Shown: piece after piece, positions 54,575 through 64,000 of the stretch
Position numbering within the stretch: the stretch's first letter is position 1
Layout of the letters: the number at the start of each line of letters is the position of its first letter
Source: Sneathia sanguinegens
GTDB lineage: Bacteria > Fusobacteriota > Fusobacteriia > Fusobacteriales > Leptotrichiaceae
Length of the DNA stretch: 64,000 nt
Assembly (NCBI RefSeq): GCF_042033325.1
Contig: NZ_CP160095.1
Strand: one strand, 5' to 3'
Made by a program: the position numbers and the translations under genes
The notes under the pieces: generated by a model
Seen by the model: only the letters and a program-made list of their open reading frames with translations
What the model was told of the DNA's origin: nothing
Databases searched by the model: none

Positions 54575-55384
54575 CTATTTTTGAGCTTCTATCCATAATA
54601 CTGCATCATGAGAAACTTCTTTTCCATCTAATGTTTTTTCTCCACCTGCACCTAAAGCTGCAAATCCCCATTGTCCTTCTTTAGTTGGTACAAATGAAAA
54701 CATTCCATTCTTATCAGCTCTTATAACAGCTTCTGCATGATTTGTCTTAGGTTTACCTACAAACATTCCATCTTTGACATCATAATTTCTAAATTCTACT
54801 TCTATATCTGCATTAGCAACTGGATTTCCATCACCATCTACTACTTGTCCTACAAATACTTGACCTTTCCATATTTGTGAAGGATTAATATATGGTATTA
54901 TTTCAGGTTCACCCTTAGGCATTTGTTTTTCATGCCAATCTTCACCTTGTATATCTCCTTTTTGTAAATATACTTTAGTTGCTTGTTTAATATATATATC
55001 TTCATTTGCTTCATAATAAGGTGCTGGAACAAATAAAACAGCCCAAGTTCCTGATCTTAATCCATCAGCAAAAGTAAAATCGTATTTATATGATAAAGCT
55101 TTGTTATCTTTTTTACCAAATTGAGATTTTATAAGCTTATTTTTTGCATCTATAAGCTTATCTCCCTTTTTCAACATAAATACTTCTACTGGTTTTATAT
55201 TTCCATGTATATCTCTACCTATATTCATAGTATGCCCATTAGTTGCAGGATGTGTAAATACAATATCGAAGCTTACTTTTTTGACCTTAGTATCTACATC
55301 TAAATTAGGTGTATTAATCATTTGAAAATGTGAAAATGATAATGTACTAAGTAATGCTACAACAGAAAAAAATACTTTTTTCAT
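54575..55384 (-). CDS. Exported DUF4198-family protein
   Basis: A 269-residue periplasmic-type protein, starting at the ATG at 55382-55384 with GGAGG eight bases upstream; a longer start (MEVLE) overlaps that Shine-Dalgarno. Signal peptide about 1-18 (VFFSVVALLSTLSFS), then HFQMINTPNL and the DUF4198 core: FTHPATNGHTMNIG, SGTWAVLFVPAPYYE and GQVVDGDGNPVANADIEVEF followed by a carboxypeptidase-regulatory-like fold and a C-terminal KEGQWGFAAL. Relatives are found near metal (nickel/cobalt) uptake systems, and His residues near the N-terminus fit metal binding. No metal transporter is adjacent, so the role stays open. Confidence 0.82.
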   Translation of the reverse strand: MKKVFFSVVALLSTLSFSHFQMINTPNLDVDTKVKKVSFDIVFTHPATNGHTMNIGRDIHGNIKPVEVFMLKKGDKLIDAKNKLIKSQFGKKDNKALSYKYDFTFADGLRSGTWAVLFVPAPYYEANEDIYIKQATKVYLQKGDIQGEDWHEKQMPKGEPEIIPYINPSQIWKGQVFVGQVVDGDGNPVANADIEVEFRNYDVKDGMFVGKPKTNHAEAVIRADKNGMFSFVPTKEGQWGFAALGAGGEKTLDGKEVSHDAVLWIEAQK

Positions 55385-55407
55385 TTCTAATACCTCCATT
55401 TAGGTAT

Positions 55408-55436
55408 ATTATCTACCTTTTGTCAGTAAAAGTCAA
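55408..55436 (-). promoter_or_regulatory. Promoter of the DUF4198 gene
   Basis: Minus-strand -35 TTGACT (55431-55436), 17-base spacer, -10 GATAAT (55408-55413), 24 bases before the ATG. A weak A/T hairpin at about 55456-55478 may end the ackA transcript. Confidence 0.6.
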
Positions 55437-55480
55437 TAATTTATTTTGCCTATCAAAGTATTTTTCAAAAATATACTATT

Positions 55481-56674
55481 CTATTTTCCTAATATTTTTT
55501 TAACATCCAAAGCAATCATTAATTCTTCATTTGTTCTCATTCTATATACCTTAACTTTTGATTTCTTATTTGAAATTAATAAATCTTCATCTGTTCTTAT
55601 ATCATTAATATCTAAATCTAATTCAACTCCTAATACTTTTAATCTTTCACAAATAGCTGCCCTTGTTTCAGGAGAATTTTCTCCTATACCTGCAGTAAAT
55701 ATTAGGGCATCTAAGCCTCCTAATTCTACATAATATGCTCCAATATAACTTGCTATTCTACTGCAAAATATATCAAGTGCCAATTTTGCTCTATCTTCTC
55801 CATTTTGTATACCTTCTAGAATATCTCTATTATCTGATTTACCATATAAACCTAACATTCCACAATTTTTATTAAGATAATTCAAGACTTGTTCTATATT
55901 CATATTTTTAACTTTTGCAAGATATTCAATTATAGAAGGATCTAAATCTCCACTTCTAGTTCCCATAGGTATTCCTGCTAAAGGAGTAAATCCCATTGTA
56001 GTATCAAATGATTTTCCATCTTTAACGGCTGTAATAGAGGCTCCATTTCCTAAGTGGCATACTATAACTCTACTTAATTTAGGATCAATTTTTTCCAATT
56101 CATTAACTATATATCTAACTGAAGTCCCATGAAAGCCATATTTTCTTATTTGATACTTTTCATAATCTTCATATTGTAATGCATACATATATTTTTCTTT
56201 TTCAAGACTTTGATGAAAAGCTGTATCAAATACAGCAATATTCTTCTTAGTTGGCATAAGTTCCATACATACCTTTATTCCTTGAATATTTGCTGGATTA
56301 TGTAAAGGAGCTAAAAGAGATACACTTTCTATTTTACTTAAGACTTCTTCTGTTACTATCTTAAATTCTTTGAAATATTCTCCACCATGTACCACTCTAT
56401 GCCCTATAGCATCAATTTCATCATAAGTTTTTAAAACACCTATTCTTTCATCTGTGACTAATTCTAAAACTTTTTCTATAGCTTTCTTATGATTTACAAA
56501 ATTAGCTTCTATATTTTTATCCTTTAAATCTTTAATTAAATTTTTAACTGTATATACTGAATTTTCTTGCCCTATCCTCTCACATAATCCCTTCATTAAA
56601 GTTTTTCTACTTTCTGTATCTATTATTTGAAATTTAATTGATGAGCTTCCACTATTTAAAACAAATATTTTCAT
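55481..56674 (-). CDS. ackA: Acetate kinase
   Basis: A 397-residue enzyme that makes ATP from acetyl phosphate and ADP, the last step of acetate fermentation. Signatures: KIFVLNSGSSSIKFQ at the N-terminus, GHRVVHGGEYF, VFDTAFHQSL, HLGNGASITAVKDGKS, MTPLAG-type region as MGFTPLAGIPMGTRSGDLDP, and FTAGIGENSPETR. The start is the ATG at 56672-56674, five bases after GGAGG; a longer MEGK start covers that site. It overlaps the stop of the upstream gene (ATGA). The phosphotransacetylase gene is not in this window. Confidence 0.97.
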   Translation of the reverse strand: MKIFVLNSGSSSIKFQIIDTESRKTLMKGLCERIGQENSVYTVKNLIKDLKDKNIEANFVNHKKAIEKVLELVTDERIGVLKTYDEIDAIGHRVVHGGEYFKEFKIVTEEVLSKIESVSLLAPLHNPANIQGIKVCMELMPTKKNIAVFDTAFHQSLEKEKYMYALQYEDYEKYQIRKYGFHGTSVRYIVNELEKIDPKLSRVIVCHLGNGASITAVKDGKSFDTTMGFTPLAGIPMGTRSGDLDPSIIEYLAKVKNMNIEQVLNYLNKNCGMLGLYGKSDNRDILEGIQNGEDRAKLALDIFCSRIASYIGAYYVELGGLDALIFTAGIGENSPETRAAICERLKVLGVELDLDINDIRTDEDLLISNKKSKVKVYRMRTNEELMIALDVKKILGK

Positions 56675-57477
56675 TTTTCCCTCCATGTTTTTATAAATTC
56701 AAAATCTCTTTTTTTGCTGTCTTCATTTATTAGTTTGATATCTTTTTCATTAATTAATTTATTTACTATCCTATCTACCCTATAAAAAAATTTATTTCCA
56801 AATTCTACATCCATACTCTTTAAAACATAACAAGTTTCTTCTAGTGAAACCATTATCTTAAATATCATTCTTTTATCTTGTGTTTGCAATAAATCAACAT
56901 ATTTTTCAGTAAAACTTAAAAAATTATCCATATTTTCAACTTCATTATTAGATTTGTCATATGCTTTCGTTAAATATTGAACAAACATATTGAGTAGTAT
57001 ATGATAATTTTTATCTTTATTCATTCCATATTTCAATATTTCATCATAATTATTTGTTAGCCTTTTATAAATATATGTGTATTTATCTATCCCTTTGTAT
57101 ATCTTTTTCAAGTCATTAATATACCCTTTTTCTATACAAATCTCTATAAGAAGCGATTCATTAAACAATTTGTTATCATTCACTTGATTAAATATATCTA
57201 TAATTTCTTTTATGTTATATAATTTAGGACTATTGAGGTTATATAATCTTTCAAAAAAGCTTGAAATACTAGGAAAAGATTTAATTATATTTTCTTTTTC
57301 TTGTTCTCTTTCTTTTTTATTCAATAAATCTGCATTCAAATAAAAACCAAAAGTTCTTTCATTAACATTATCAGTTTTTAATATCTCTTGTTTGTATTCC
57401 TGTCCACTATTAAATCTTTGATATAAAGATGAAAAGCTAATTGTGGATAAAAAAATCATTAAAAATATCTTTTTCAT
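56671..57477 (-). CDS. Exported helical protein of unknown function
   Basis: Not recognised. From the ATG at 57475-57477 (GGAGG five bases upstream) it encodes 268 residues with a signal peptide (about 1-17, FLMIFLSTISFSSLY). The mature chain is charged and mostly helical (for example KKEREQEKENIIKSF and YLTKAYDKSNNEVENMDNF). It looks like a repeat-helix protein without clear motif. The stop codon overlaps the ackA ATG, so translation of ackA may depend on it. A periplasmic protein ahead of a cytoplasmic kinase is an odd pairing. Confidence 0.6.
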   Translation of the reverse strand: MKKIFLMIFLSTISFSSLYQRFNSGQEYKQEILKTDNVNERTFGFYLNADLLNKKEREQEKENIIKSFPSISSFFERLYNLNSPKLYNIKEIIDIFNQVNDNKLFNESLLIEICIEKGYINDLKKIYKGIDKYTYIYKRLTNNYDEILKYGMNKDKNYHILLNMFVQYLTKAYDKSNNEVENMDNFLSFTEKYVDLLQTQDKRMIFKIMVSLEETCYVLKSMDVEFGNKFFYRVDRIVNKLINEKDIKLINEDSKKRDFEFIKTWREK

Positions 57478-57496
57478 AATTACCTCCATCATCTTA

Positions 57497-57505
57497 ATTA
57501 TACCA
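57497..57505 (-). promoter_or_regulatory. Extended -10 promoter of the exported protein-ackA operon
   Basis: Minus-strand TGGTATAAT (TATAAT 57497-57502), 19 bases before the start codon; no clear -35. Confidence 0.5.
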
Positions 57506-57511
57506 TAAATA

Positions 57512-57542
57512 CAAAAAAACAGAGATAGTTATCTCTGCTTTT
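57512..57542 (-). terminator. Terminator of the trimeric adhesin gene
   Basis: Minus-strand CAGAGATA-AC-TATCTCTG (57520-57537) followed by seven T. It begins a few bases after the adhesin stop codon. Confidence 0.88.
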
Positions 57543-57546
57543 TATC

Positions 57547-60500
57547 TTATTTTTTGATTAATTTCATAAGTTCTTGAATTTGCTTTTCAAGTATATCAGT
57601 TTTTTCTGCTTTTTTCTTAAGAATATTAATTTCATTTTCTTGCATTTTTAATTTTTCTTCAAGTTCACTAATTTTCTTTCCTTTTTCAGGATATTTATCA
57701 GTCTTAAATTCACCAAGCATTACTCCTAAACCTGCTCCTAATGCTATATTTCCTTTTGTATTTACCGAACCACTTACTCTATATGATACCATTCTATTTT
57801 CACTAACTCCACTGAAACCTACTGCTAAGGCGTTTGCTCCTCCATAATATCCATATGCTGCTGATATATTAGTCTTGTATTTTGCGTTTGAATTTGCTTG
57901 CAATAAGTTTGCCATAGCTACTGCATTCGCTACTCCTCCTAATGCTAAATCAGATTTCTTATTTGCTCCAACTACAGTATTAGATATATTACTTACCTTT
58001 TCATCAACTTCAGTTTTATTATAGTAATTTTTTAGATGTTCATTTACTTGTTTATCTGTTACTAATTTATTATTAGGTTTAGATATATCTGAATCTTTAG
58101 ATAATTTATTAATTAAGTTAGTTTCTCCCTTTGCTGTTAAATTATCTGCATCTACATTTAACTTCTTAGTCATATCTTGTTTTAGAGTAGTAATATCGTT
58201 AGTGTTTGTGTCTACCTTAGTTGTTAATGAATTAATGTTATTTGTATTACTTTCAACTTTAGTTTTTAAATCTCCAATATTAGTATTAATATCACCTAAT
58301 TTAGTAGTAAACATATTGTTTATTGAATTATTATTAGTTAAATCAAGATCATTTTCTAAGTTAGTTTTATTAAATGATAATGTGTAGTTAAATTTATTAT
58401 CTTTCTTAACACCAATATATTTATCACCTGTTATTGATAAATCAGCTTTATCTAACTTACCATCTAATTTAGTATTGATATTAGTTATACTATTATCTAT
58501 ATCACCTAATTTATTCTTAATATTAGTAATATCTTGTGTTGTATTCTTAAGACCATTTACTGTTGTTTGTAAGTTCTTAATATCATTAGTATTTGTTGTA
58601 ACTTGATTATTAAGAGTAGTATATTTATTATCTAATTCTGTAATATTTTGTGTGTTACTAGATATACTCTTATTTAATTCTTTCTTAACTTCATAAACTT
58701 TTCCACCTGTAACAAGTTTAGTATCACCTTCTTTAACTTCACCAGTTCCTAATCTATTAGTTAAAGTATTTTCACCTTCTTTAGTTAAGTTGTTTGCATC
58801 TATATCTAATTTACCTTTTAATGCTTCACTTACCTTAGTATCTGTAACTAATCTATTAGTTGGTGTAGATAAATTTGATTCATTACTTAATTTTTCTGTT
58901 AATTTAACTAATGATGCAGTATCTAGATTAGTCCCATCTTTATCTAATTTATTAGATAAATCTAGTGTAGATTTATTAGTTAATTCTTGCTTAATTGTAT
59001 TAACATAATTGTATATATCTCCACCTTTAACTAATCCTGTATTATCTTTAGTTATAGTACCATTACCAAGTTTAGCTTGCCATACATTTAAATCAATATT
59101 TTCTAAATTAGTTCCATCAAGTAGTGCATATTTATTAAATCGTTCAGTTAATTTAGTGTTCTTAGTTAAATCAAGATCACTAGCTAATTTATCTTTATCA
59201 AATACTAGGCTATAATGATTACGTTTAATTGTACCCTTATTTACTGTGATGTAATCATCACCTGTAACATCTACATCGTCACTACTTAATTTATTACTTA
59301 CTTTATTGTTAATATCGTTTATTTCATCAGTTATATATTTTTTAACTGTCCCCCCTGTAACAAGGTTTGTATTATTATCTGTAATAGTACCTGTTCCGAG
59401 TGCATTAGTTAAAGCAGTTTTACCTGTTTCACTTAAATTATCTGCATCTACATTTAATTTTTTGGTTAAATCTGTGTTAGACTTATTTGATAAATCTTGT
59501 TTAATGTTATTAACAATATTATCAACATAATTGAATACAGTATCACCTTTAACAAGTTTAGTTTCACCTTTGGCAACACTACCATTACCTAATTTAGCTT
59601 GCCAACTAGTTATATCTGTATCATTTAAATTATTTGCATTTTTATCTGCCTTATCGTCTAATTTAGCTTTTAGATAAGTGTTATTAGTTATATCTGTACT
59701 GTTAACAAGTTGTTGTAATTTATTTTCATCAAATGCTACTTTATACTTTGTCTTAACATTATCTATATTTGTTACAGTGATATATTTACCATCACCTTTA
59801 ACATCAACATCTTCTGTATTTAACTTTTTATCTAGTTTTGTATTGATAGTACTTGTATTATTTTCTATTTTACTATCTACATATGTTTTAACTACTCCAC
59901 CTTTAACTAATCCAGTGTCACCATCATTCATAGCACCATTACCTAATTTAGCTTGCCAATCCTTAACATCTTTATCTTCTAAATTAGTTGCATCCTTATT
60001 AGCTTTTTTAGCTAACTCTGTATTAATATTAGTTATTGTAGTATTTTTTGATAAATCAAAATTATTTGAGTTTATTAAATTTTGTAAATTATCTTTATTA
60101 AATGATAATGTATATACCCCTTTAGCACTACCCTTAGTTGCTGTAATATAGTCATCACCTGTAATAGTTATATCAGATAATTTATCATTTAAATCTGTAC
60201 TTAATTGGTCAACTCTTGTATTTATTGGTTTTATAGCAGCACTTACAGTTCCTCCTGTAACTAATCCTTTATTATTATCTTCAACTTTACCTGTACCTAA
60301 TGTTGATTGCCACTTAGTTAAATTATCCCCTGTTACATTACCTGCATCTAAATTAGCTTTCTTATCTAACATATCTTGTATTGATTTATTGTTACTAAAG
60401 TCAGACCCACTAACAGTAGTTTTTAATTGTGTTTCATCAAATGATACTGTATATTTTTTACCTGTACTACTTACATTAATATATTTATTATCTCCAGTAA

Positions 60501-63500
60501 CATCTATATCATCTTTATTTAATTTTTTATCTATATCGTTATTTATATTTTTAATAACTTTATTATTACTAAAGTCATATGAATTTAAATGATTATTTAA
60601 GATATCTTCATTTAAAGCTAATGTATAGTTTGAATTACTTACTTTAGTTGCTTTAATATACTTATCTCCAGTAATAGTTATATCAGATAATTTACTACTT
60701 AAGTTTGTGTTTATTATGTCCAATTTATCTTTTATTTGACTATCCACATATGTTTTAACTACTCCACCTGTTACTAATCCTGTATTACCATCATCTATAG
60801 TACCATCACCCAATACAGTTTGCCACTTAGTTAAATTGTCACCGTTTACATTACTTGCATCTAAATCTGCTTTTTTATCTAGTTCAGTCTTTAAAGAAGT
60901 GTTATTAGTTATATCTGTATTATTAACAAGTTGCTTTAAAGTATCTTCGTTAAATTTTAATTCATAGTGATTAGGTTTATCTTTTTCACTTGTTACTTCG
61001 ATATATTCATCACCTGTAACTTTTACATCGTCACTATTTAATTTATCTTTTAGTTTATCATCTACATATGTTTTAACTACTCCACCTTTAACTAGGTTAT
61101 TATTATTATCTTCAATTTTACCTATTCCTAATTTGGTAGTTAAAGTAGTTACTCCTTGGTCACTTAAATTATCAGCATTTACATTTAATTTCTTAGCTAA
61201 ATCTTCGGTAGATTTATTAGATAATTCTTGTTTAATATTATTAACAAACTTATATACTACTCCACCTGTAACTAGCCCTTTATTATTATCAGCTACAACT
61301 CCATTACCTAATTTAGATTGCCAAGTATCCAAATTAAATTCGTTATTATTTAAATTTGTTCCATCAAGCAATGCATATTTATCAAATTTTTCATTTAATT
61401 TACTATTATTAGATAAATTAATTTCTTTACCTATTTTATCTTTATCAAATACTAATGTATAATGATTAGGTTTAGTTACATCCGTATTTACAGTGATATA
61501 ATCATCACCTGTAACTTTTACATCTGCACTACTTAATTTACTATTTAATCTAGTATTAATCTCGTTAATTTCATCAGTTACATATTTTTTTACAACTCCA
61601 CCTGTAACTAGGTTTGTATTACTATCTGCAATAACACCAGTTCCTAATTGTTCAGTTAATTTATTTTTCCCTTTTTCACTTATATTATCTGCATCTACAT
61701 TTAATTTTTTAGCTATTTCTGCTTTATTTATATTAATAGAACTTGTATTATTTGTTACTGTACTTTCCAATGTTTTGAACTGTTGCATATTTACTGCATC
61801 ACTATCTTCAGTTCCCTTTGCAAGTCCTGTTATTTTTTTAGAATTTAATTTTAAGCTACCTTCATTATCTACTTCAAATTTTACGACTGTATCTATTTTA
61901 TTTTTATTATTAGTTGGATCTTGTATTTTCTTATTAAGACTAATTCCATCTTTAGTAATGCTAACTCTATTCTCTGCCGATTTACCTATTGTTATTTCTT
62001 CGAAGATTGGCTTACTTTTCATACCTATAAGGATTTGTTTTTTACCATCTTTTATTCTATAGTATGTTGAAAGATTTTCTGTTTCATAATAAGGGTCTGA
62101 ATCAGTATGTGCTTTAGTTTCTTTATTATAATTCCAATGATCTTCTGCTTTTATTTCTATTTCTTCACCTAATTTAACTTTAATATCATTTTTTTCTGCA
62201 CCTCTTGTGTCACCAATAAATGTAATTTCTTTATTTCCTAGTTTTGTTAATTCTGATTTATCAGCTTTTTCATCTATTTTATTTATTTTATTTTTTAAAT
62301 TTTGATTTAAACCTAAAGTATACTTAACTCCAACTTTATTTTTAGCATCCATAATATCAGTTAATGTTACTGATATATCGTCACCATTTGAAGAATTTAT
62401 TTGTTTAACATAATCTTTTAATTGATCTCCTACTACAACATCTCCAGAGTCTTTTCCTATTCTACCTGGTGCTACCTTTCCAAGTTTTTTCTTATTAAAT
62501 TCAAATGCTTCAGAATTTTTTGAAATTACAAAGTTTCCAACTTCACCAATCTGTACTTTATCAAATTTAGGCTTATTTTTAAATGCAACTATTACTTCAT
62601 AATCATTTCCATTCTTTTCAATGTATGTTCTTACATTGTCTGTTGCATATGTAGTATCATATGTTTTACCTTTATTTTTTCCTTCTGCTCCTTTAAAGAT
62701 AATTTTTTTAGGAAATGCAAGTTCAACAGATTTATTTTCAGTACCTTTATCATTTTCTCTATACTCATCTGCTTGTATAGTGAATTTTGTTCTAGCTTCT
62801 AATTGCTTTCCAGTTACTGCATCTGTTGATGAAGTACTAATATCACCATCTGCTAATCCTGTTAACTTCTTATTATTTAAAGTTAAATTATTGTTATTAA
62901 CACTTAAATTAACACTAGAATCATTCCCTAATTTAATTTTAGTAAATCTTGGTACATCTTTCATACCTATCACTATTCTTTGAGTATCACCAATTTTTGA
63001 TACATGTGTTTGTATATTTTCTACAGTATGTTTATTATCTCCTTGACCCCAAGTTTCCATATCAGTACTATTTTGTTTTTTTGCTGTTGCTCCTTTTATA
63101 TCTATATTTTTAACTAATTCAAATGTTACATTAGAACCAGTATCTCCTGTAAATATGATATTCCCAACTTTTTTTAATTGTTTAACAGTAACTGCATCAG
63201 AATCAGCTGACCCGTCAGCTACACCTGTTATTCTTCTTTTAACATTTGTACCACCTACAGCAAATGTTTTTCCACCACTATTTTGATCTTTAGTTAAATA
63301 CGCTTCAGTTGTACTTGAATTTGCTTCTGAACCATCACCTATTGCTACTGAATACTCGTTATTTGCTTTTGCCTCATGTCCTATTGCTACACTTCTTACA
63401 CCTAATGCTTTTGCTCTATCTCCTATTGCAACAGCTTTATTCTTTGATTCTGAATCTCCTCCTATAGCTACTGAAAAAGAATCACCTTTTGCATTCTTAC

Positions 63501-64000
63501 CTATGGCTACTGCTTGTTCTTTAGTTGCATCTGCAAAAGCACCTATTGCTATTGCATCTTTTCCAGTTGTTAATTTATTATAGAAATTAGATTTTTCAAA
63601 AGATTTTTTTTCTTCAGTACTTAAAATTGATTTTAAGTTTTCATCTTTAATTAATTCATCTTTCTTTTTATCAATTTCTGTCAAAATTTTTGTTGCAGCT
63701 TCACTACTCTTATTAATCTCAGCCTCAAAATTTTTAAAACTTTCGTCTTTATTTTTTATATAATTATATTTTGCATCTTTTAAAAGATTTTCTATTTCTT
63801 TTTCTACTTCACCATTAATAGTTTCATGATTTTTTTCTTTTCTAACTTTCATTTCTAAAAGCTTAGCTTTAAGTTGTATATATTCTTTATAGTTCCCCAT
63901 TCTAATAGCAAGGTCTTGCATTTTTTTACCTTCACCATCAGCTGTTGTTTTATCTACAGACACAAAATTAACCATAGAACTATCATAACCAGATAAATTA
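57547..64000 (-). CDS. Giant YadA-type trimeric autotransporter adhesin, N-terminus outside window
   Basis: The frame is open to base 64000, so the signal peptide lies outside; at least 2150 residues are visible. In order from the N-terminus: a charged helical region; YadA-type head repeats (AVAIGKNAKGDSFSVAIG and similar, 63310-63560); neck motifs ITGVADGSADSDAVTVKQLK (63165-63235) with related copies near 62800 and 61800; a long modular stalk (58050-61700, separate entry); and a YadA anchor (about 57710-57975) with NKKSDLALGGVANAVAMANL and AAYGYYGGANALAVGFSG. The anchor is followed by a coiled-coil tail of about 52 residues ending MKLIKK. Such proteins trimerise in the outer membrane and bind host surfaces or other cells. 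A possible internal start at 63975 is not credible. Confidence 0.93.
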   Translation of the reverse strand, partial: NLSGYDSSMVNFVSVDKTTADGEGKKMQDLAIRMGNYKEYIQLKAKLLEMKVRKEKNHETINGEVEKEIENLLKDAKYNYIKNKDESFKNFEAEINKSSEAATKILTEIDKKKDELIKDENLKSILSTEEKKSFEKSNFYNKLTTGKDAIAIGAFADATKEQAVAIGKNAKGDSFSVAIGGDSESKNKAVAIGDRAKALGVRSVAIGHEAKANNEYSVAIGDGSEANSSTTEAYLTKDQNSGGKTFAVGGTNVKRRITGVADGSADSDAVTVKQLKKVGNIIFTGDTGSNVTFELVKNIDIKGATAKKQNSTDMETWGQGDNKHTVENIQTHVSKIGDTQRIVIGMKDVPRFTKIKLGNDSSVNLSVNNNNLTLNNKKLTGLADGDISTSSTDAVTGKQLEARTKFTIQADEYRENDKGTENKSVELAFPKKIIFKGAEGKNKGKTYDTTYATDNVRTYIEKNGNDYEVIVAFKNKPKFDKVQIGEVGNFVISKNSEAFEFNKKKLGKVAPGRIGKDSGDVVVGDQLKDYVKQINSSNGDDISVTLTDIMDAKNKVGVKYTLGLNQNLKNKINKIDEKADKSELTKLGNKEITFIGDTRGAEKNDIKVKLGEEIEIKAEDHWNYNKETKAHTDSDPYYETENLSTYYRIKDGKKQILIGMKSKPIFEEITIGKSAENRVSITKDGISLNKKIQDPTNNKNKIDTVVKFEVDNEGSLKLNSKKITGLAKGTEDSDAVNMQQFKTLESTVTNNTSSININKAEIAKKLNVDADNISEKGKNKLTEQLGTGVIADSNTNLVTGGVVKKYVTDEINEINTRLNSKLSSADVKVTGDDYITVNTDVTKPNHYTLVFDKDKIGKEINLSNNSKLNEKFDKYALLDGTNLNNNEFNLDTWQSKLGNGVVADNNKGLVTGGVVYKFVNNIKQELSNKSTEDLAKKLNVNADNLSDQGVTTLTTKLGIGKIEDNNNNLVKGGVVKTYVDDKLKDKLNSDDVKVTGDEYIEVTSEKDKPNHYELKFNEDTLKQLVNNTDITNNTSLKTELDKKADLDASNVNGDNLTKWQTVLGDGTIDDGNTGLVTGGVVKTYVDSQIKDKLDIINTNLSSKLSDITITGDKYIKATKVSNSNYTLALNEDILNNHLNSYDFSNNKVIKNINNDIDKKLNKDDIDVTGDNKYINVSSTGKKYTVSFDETQLKTTVSGSDFSNNKSIQDMLDKKANLDAGNVTGDNLTKWQSTLGTGKVEDNNKGLVTGGTVSAAIKPINTRVDQLSTDLNDKLSDITITGDDYITATKGSAKGVYTLSFNKDNLQNLINSNNFDLSKNTTITNINTELAKKANKDATNLEDKDVKDWQAKLGNGAMNDGDTGLVKGGVVKTYVDSKIENNTSTINTKLDKKLNTEDVDVKGDGKYITVTNIDNVKTKYKVAFDENKLQQLVNSTDITNNTYLKAKLDDKADKNANNLNDTDITSWQAKLGNGSVAKGETKLVKGDTVFNYVDNIVNNIKQDLSNKSNTDLTKKLNVDADNLSETGKTALTNALGTGTITDNNTNLVTGGTVKKYITDEINDINNKVSNKLSSDDVDVTGDDYITVNKGTIKRNHYSLVFDKDKLASDLDLTKNTKLTERFNKYALLDGTNLENIDLNVWQAKLGNGTITKDNTGLVKGGDIYNYVNTIKQELTNKSTLDLSNKLDKDGTNLDTASLVKLTEKLSNESNLSTPTNRLVTDTKVSEALKGKLDIDANNLTKEGENTLTNRLGTGEVKEGDTKLVTGGKVYEVKKELNKSISSNTQNITELDNKYTTLNNQVTTNTNDIKNLQTTVNGLKNTTQDITNIKNKLGDIDNSITNINTKLDGKLDKADLSITGDKYIGVKKDNKFNYTLSFNKTNLENDLDLTNNNSINNMFTTKLGDINTNIGDLKTKVESNTNNINSLTTKVDTNTNDITTLKQDMTKKLNVDADNLTAKGETNLINKLSKDSDISKPNNKLVTDKQVNEHLKNYYNKTEVDEKVSNISNTVVGANKKSDLALGGVANAVAMANLLQANSNAKYKTNISAAYGYYGGANALAVGFSGVSENRMVSYRVSGSVNTKGNIALGAGLGVMLGEFKTDKYPEKGKKISELEEKLKMQENEINILKKKAEKTDILEKQIQELMKLIKK
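58050..61700 (-). repeat. Degenerate tandem modules in the adhesin stalk
   Basis: At least ten copies of the motif LGxGxxxDxNxxLVxGGxV plus two divergent ones (LVTDTKVSEAL and LVTDKQVNEHL). Modules alternate between a KLNVDADNLS type and a KADLDASN/WQ type, and between them lie VTGDxYI strands ending in a YxLxFxxDxL segment. Copies differ at many positions, so this is an old repeat that has diverged at DNA level. Confidence 0.85.

Noticed and set aside
58050..61700. Regular repeats that could suggest a CRISPR array
   Set aside because: Copies are protein modules of a continuous reading frame, diverged at DNA level and far longer than CRISPR repeats; no cas gene is near.
58202..62983. Plus-strand frames of 60-157 codons opposite the adhesin
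   Set aside because: They are antisense shadows of a repetitive, Asn/Lys/Thr-rich gene; their Leu/Ser/Val-rich products simply mirror that bias.
63973..63975. ATG at 63975 as the adhesin start
   Set aside because: The frame stays open to the window edge, there is no Shine-Dalgarno, and the product would lack a signal peptide.

Overview
The window is AT-rich bacterial chromosome. The gene set suggests a Gram-negative anaerobe or fermenter: lspA and lipoproteins, a YadA-type trimeric adhesin and other surface proteins that look outer-membrane, AdhE plus AckA fermentation, two-subunit glycyl-tRNA synthetase, pyroglutamyl peptidase and PepC. The very low GC, the Fusobacteria-like trimeric adhesin with a tail after its anchor, and the 16S sequence fit the Fusobacteriota, most likely Leptotrichiaceae (Sneathia, Streptobacillus or Leptotrichia). 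The genus is an inference that was not tested by any search.

Layout. 1-12957 is one long minus-strand operon: tex, ileS, lspA, glyQ, glyS, a small exported protein, ruvB, rsmE, a LytR_C lipoprotein, rsfS and a PBP2 cut by the window edge. 13052-15955 is a large lineage-specific exported protein, divergent from pcrA (UvrD-type helicase, with a frameshift at its start) and a YiiX-like cysteine peptidase homologue. 18756-21420 holds rpsI-rplM, two tiny plus-strand genes and pepC. 21468-26552 is a complete rRNA operon read on the minus strand: promoter, 16S, tRNA-Ile, tRNA-Ala, 23S, 5S, tRNA-Asn. 26675-30499 is an oligopeptide ABC importer (oppDFBC) without a binding protein.

30633-37663 is a second tight minus-strand operon: three alpha/beta hydrolases interleaved with nadK, then recN, a tyrosine recombinase, a small membrane protein and pcp. 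Next come an exported protein, adhE with a near-consensus promoter, a 654-residue surface protein with a long coiled coil, PASTA protein-rsgA, and transaldolase divergent from fhs-bcp. 48178-50094 is the ylxM-ffh-rpsP operon. 50443-54481 is a two-subunit ABC exporter with a YARHG membrane protein; its promoter lies against a 17-base homopolymer. 54575-57477 has a DUF4198 protein, a small exported protein and ackA. 57547 to the window end is a giant trimeric autotransporter adhesin whose N-terminus lies outside the window.

Most of the window is housekeeping. No CRISPR array, prophage, insertion sequence or recognisable defence island was seen. The most unusual points are the out-of-frame start of pcrA at an A6 run, the homopolymer at the ABC-exporter promoter, the ylxM promoter built into the preceding terminator, the modular stalk and C-terminal tail of the adhesin, and two large unfamiliar surface proteins.
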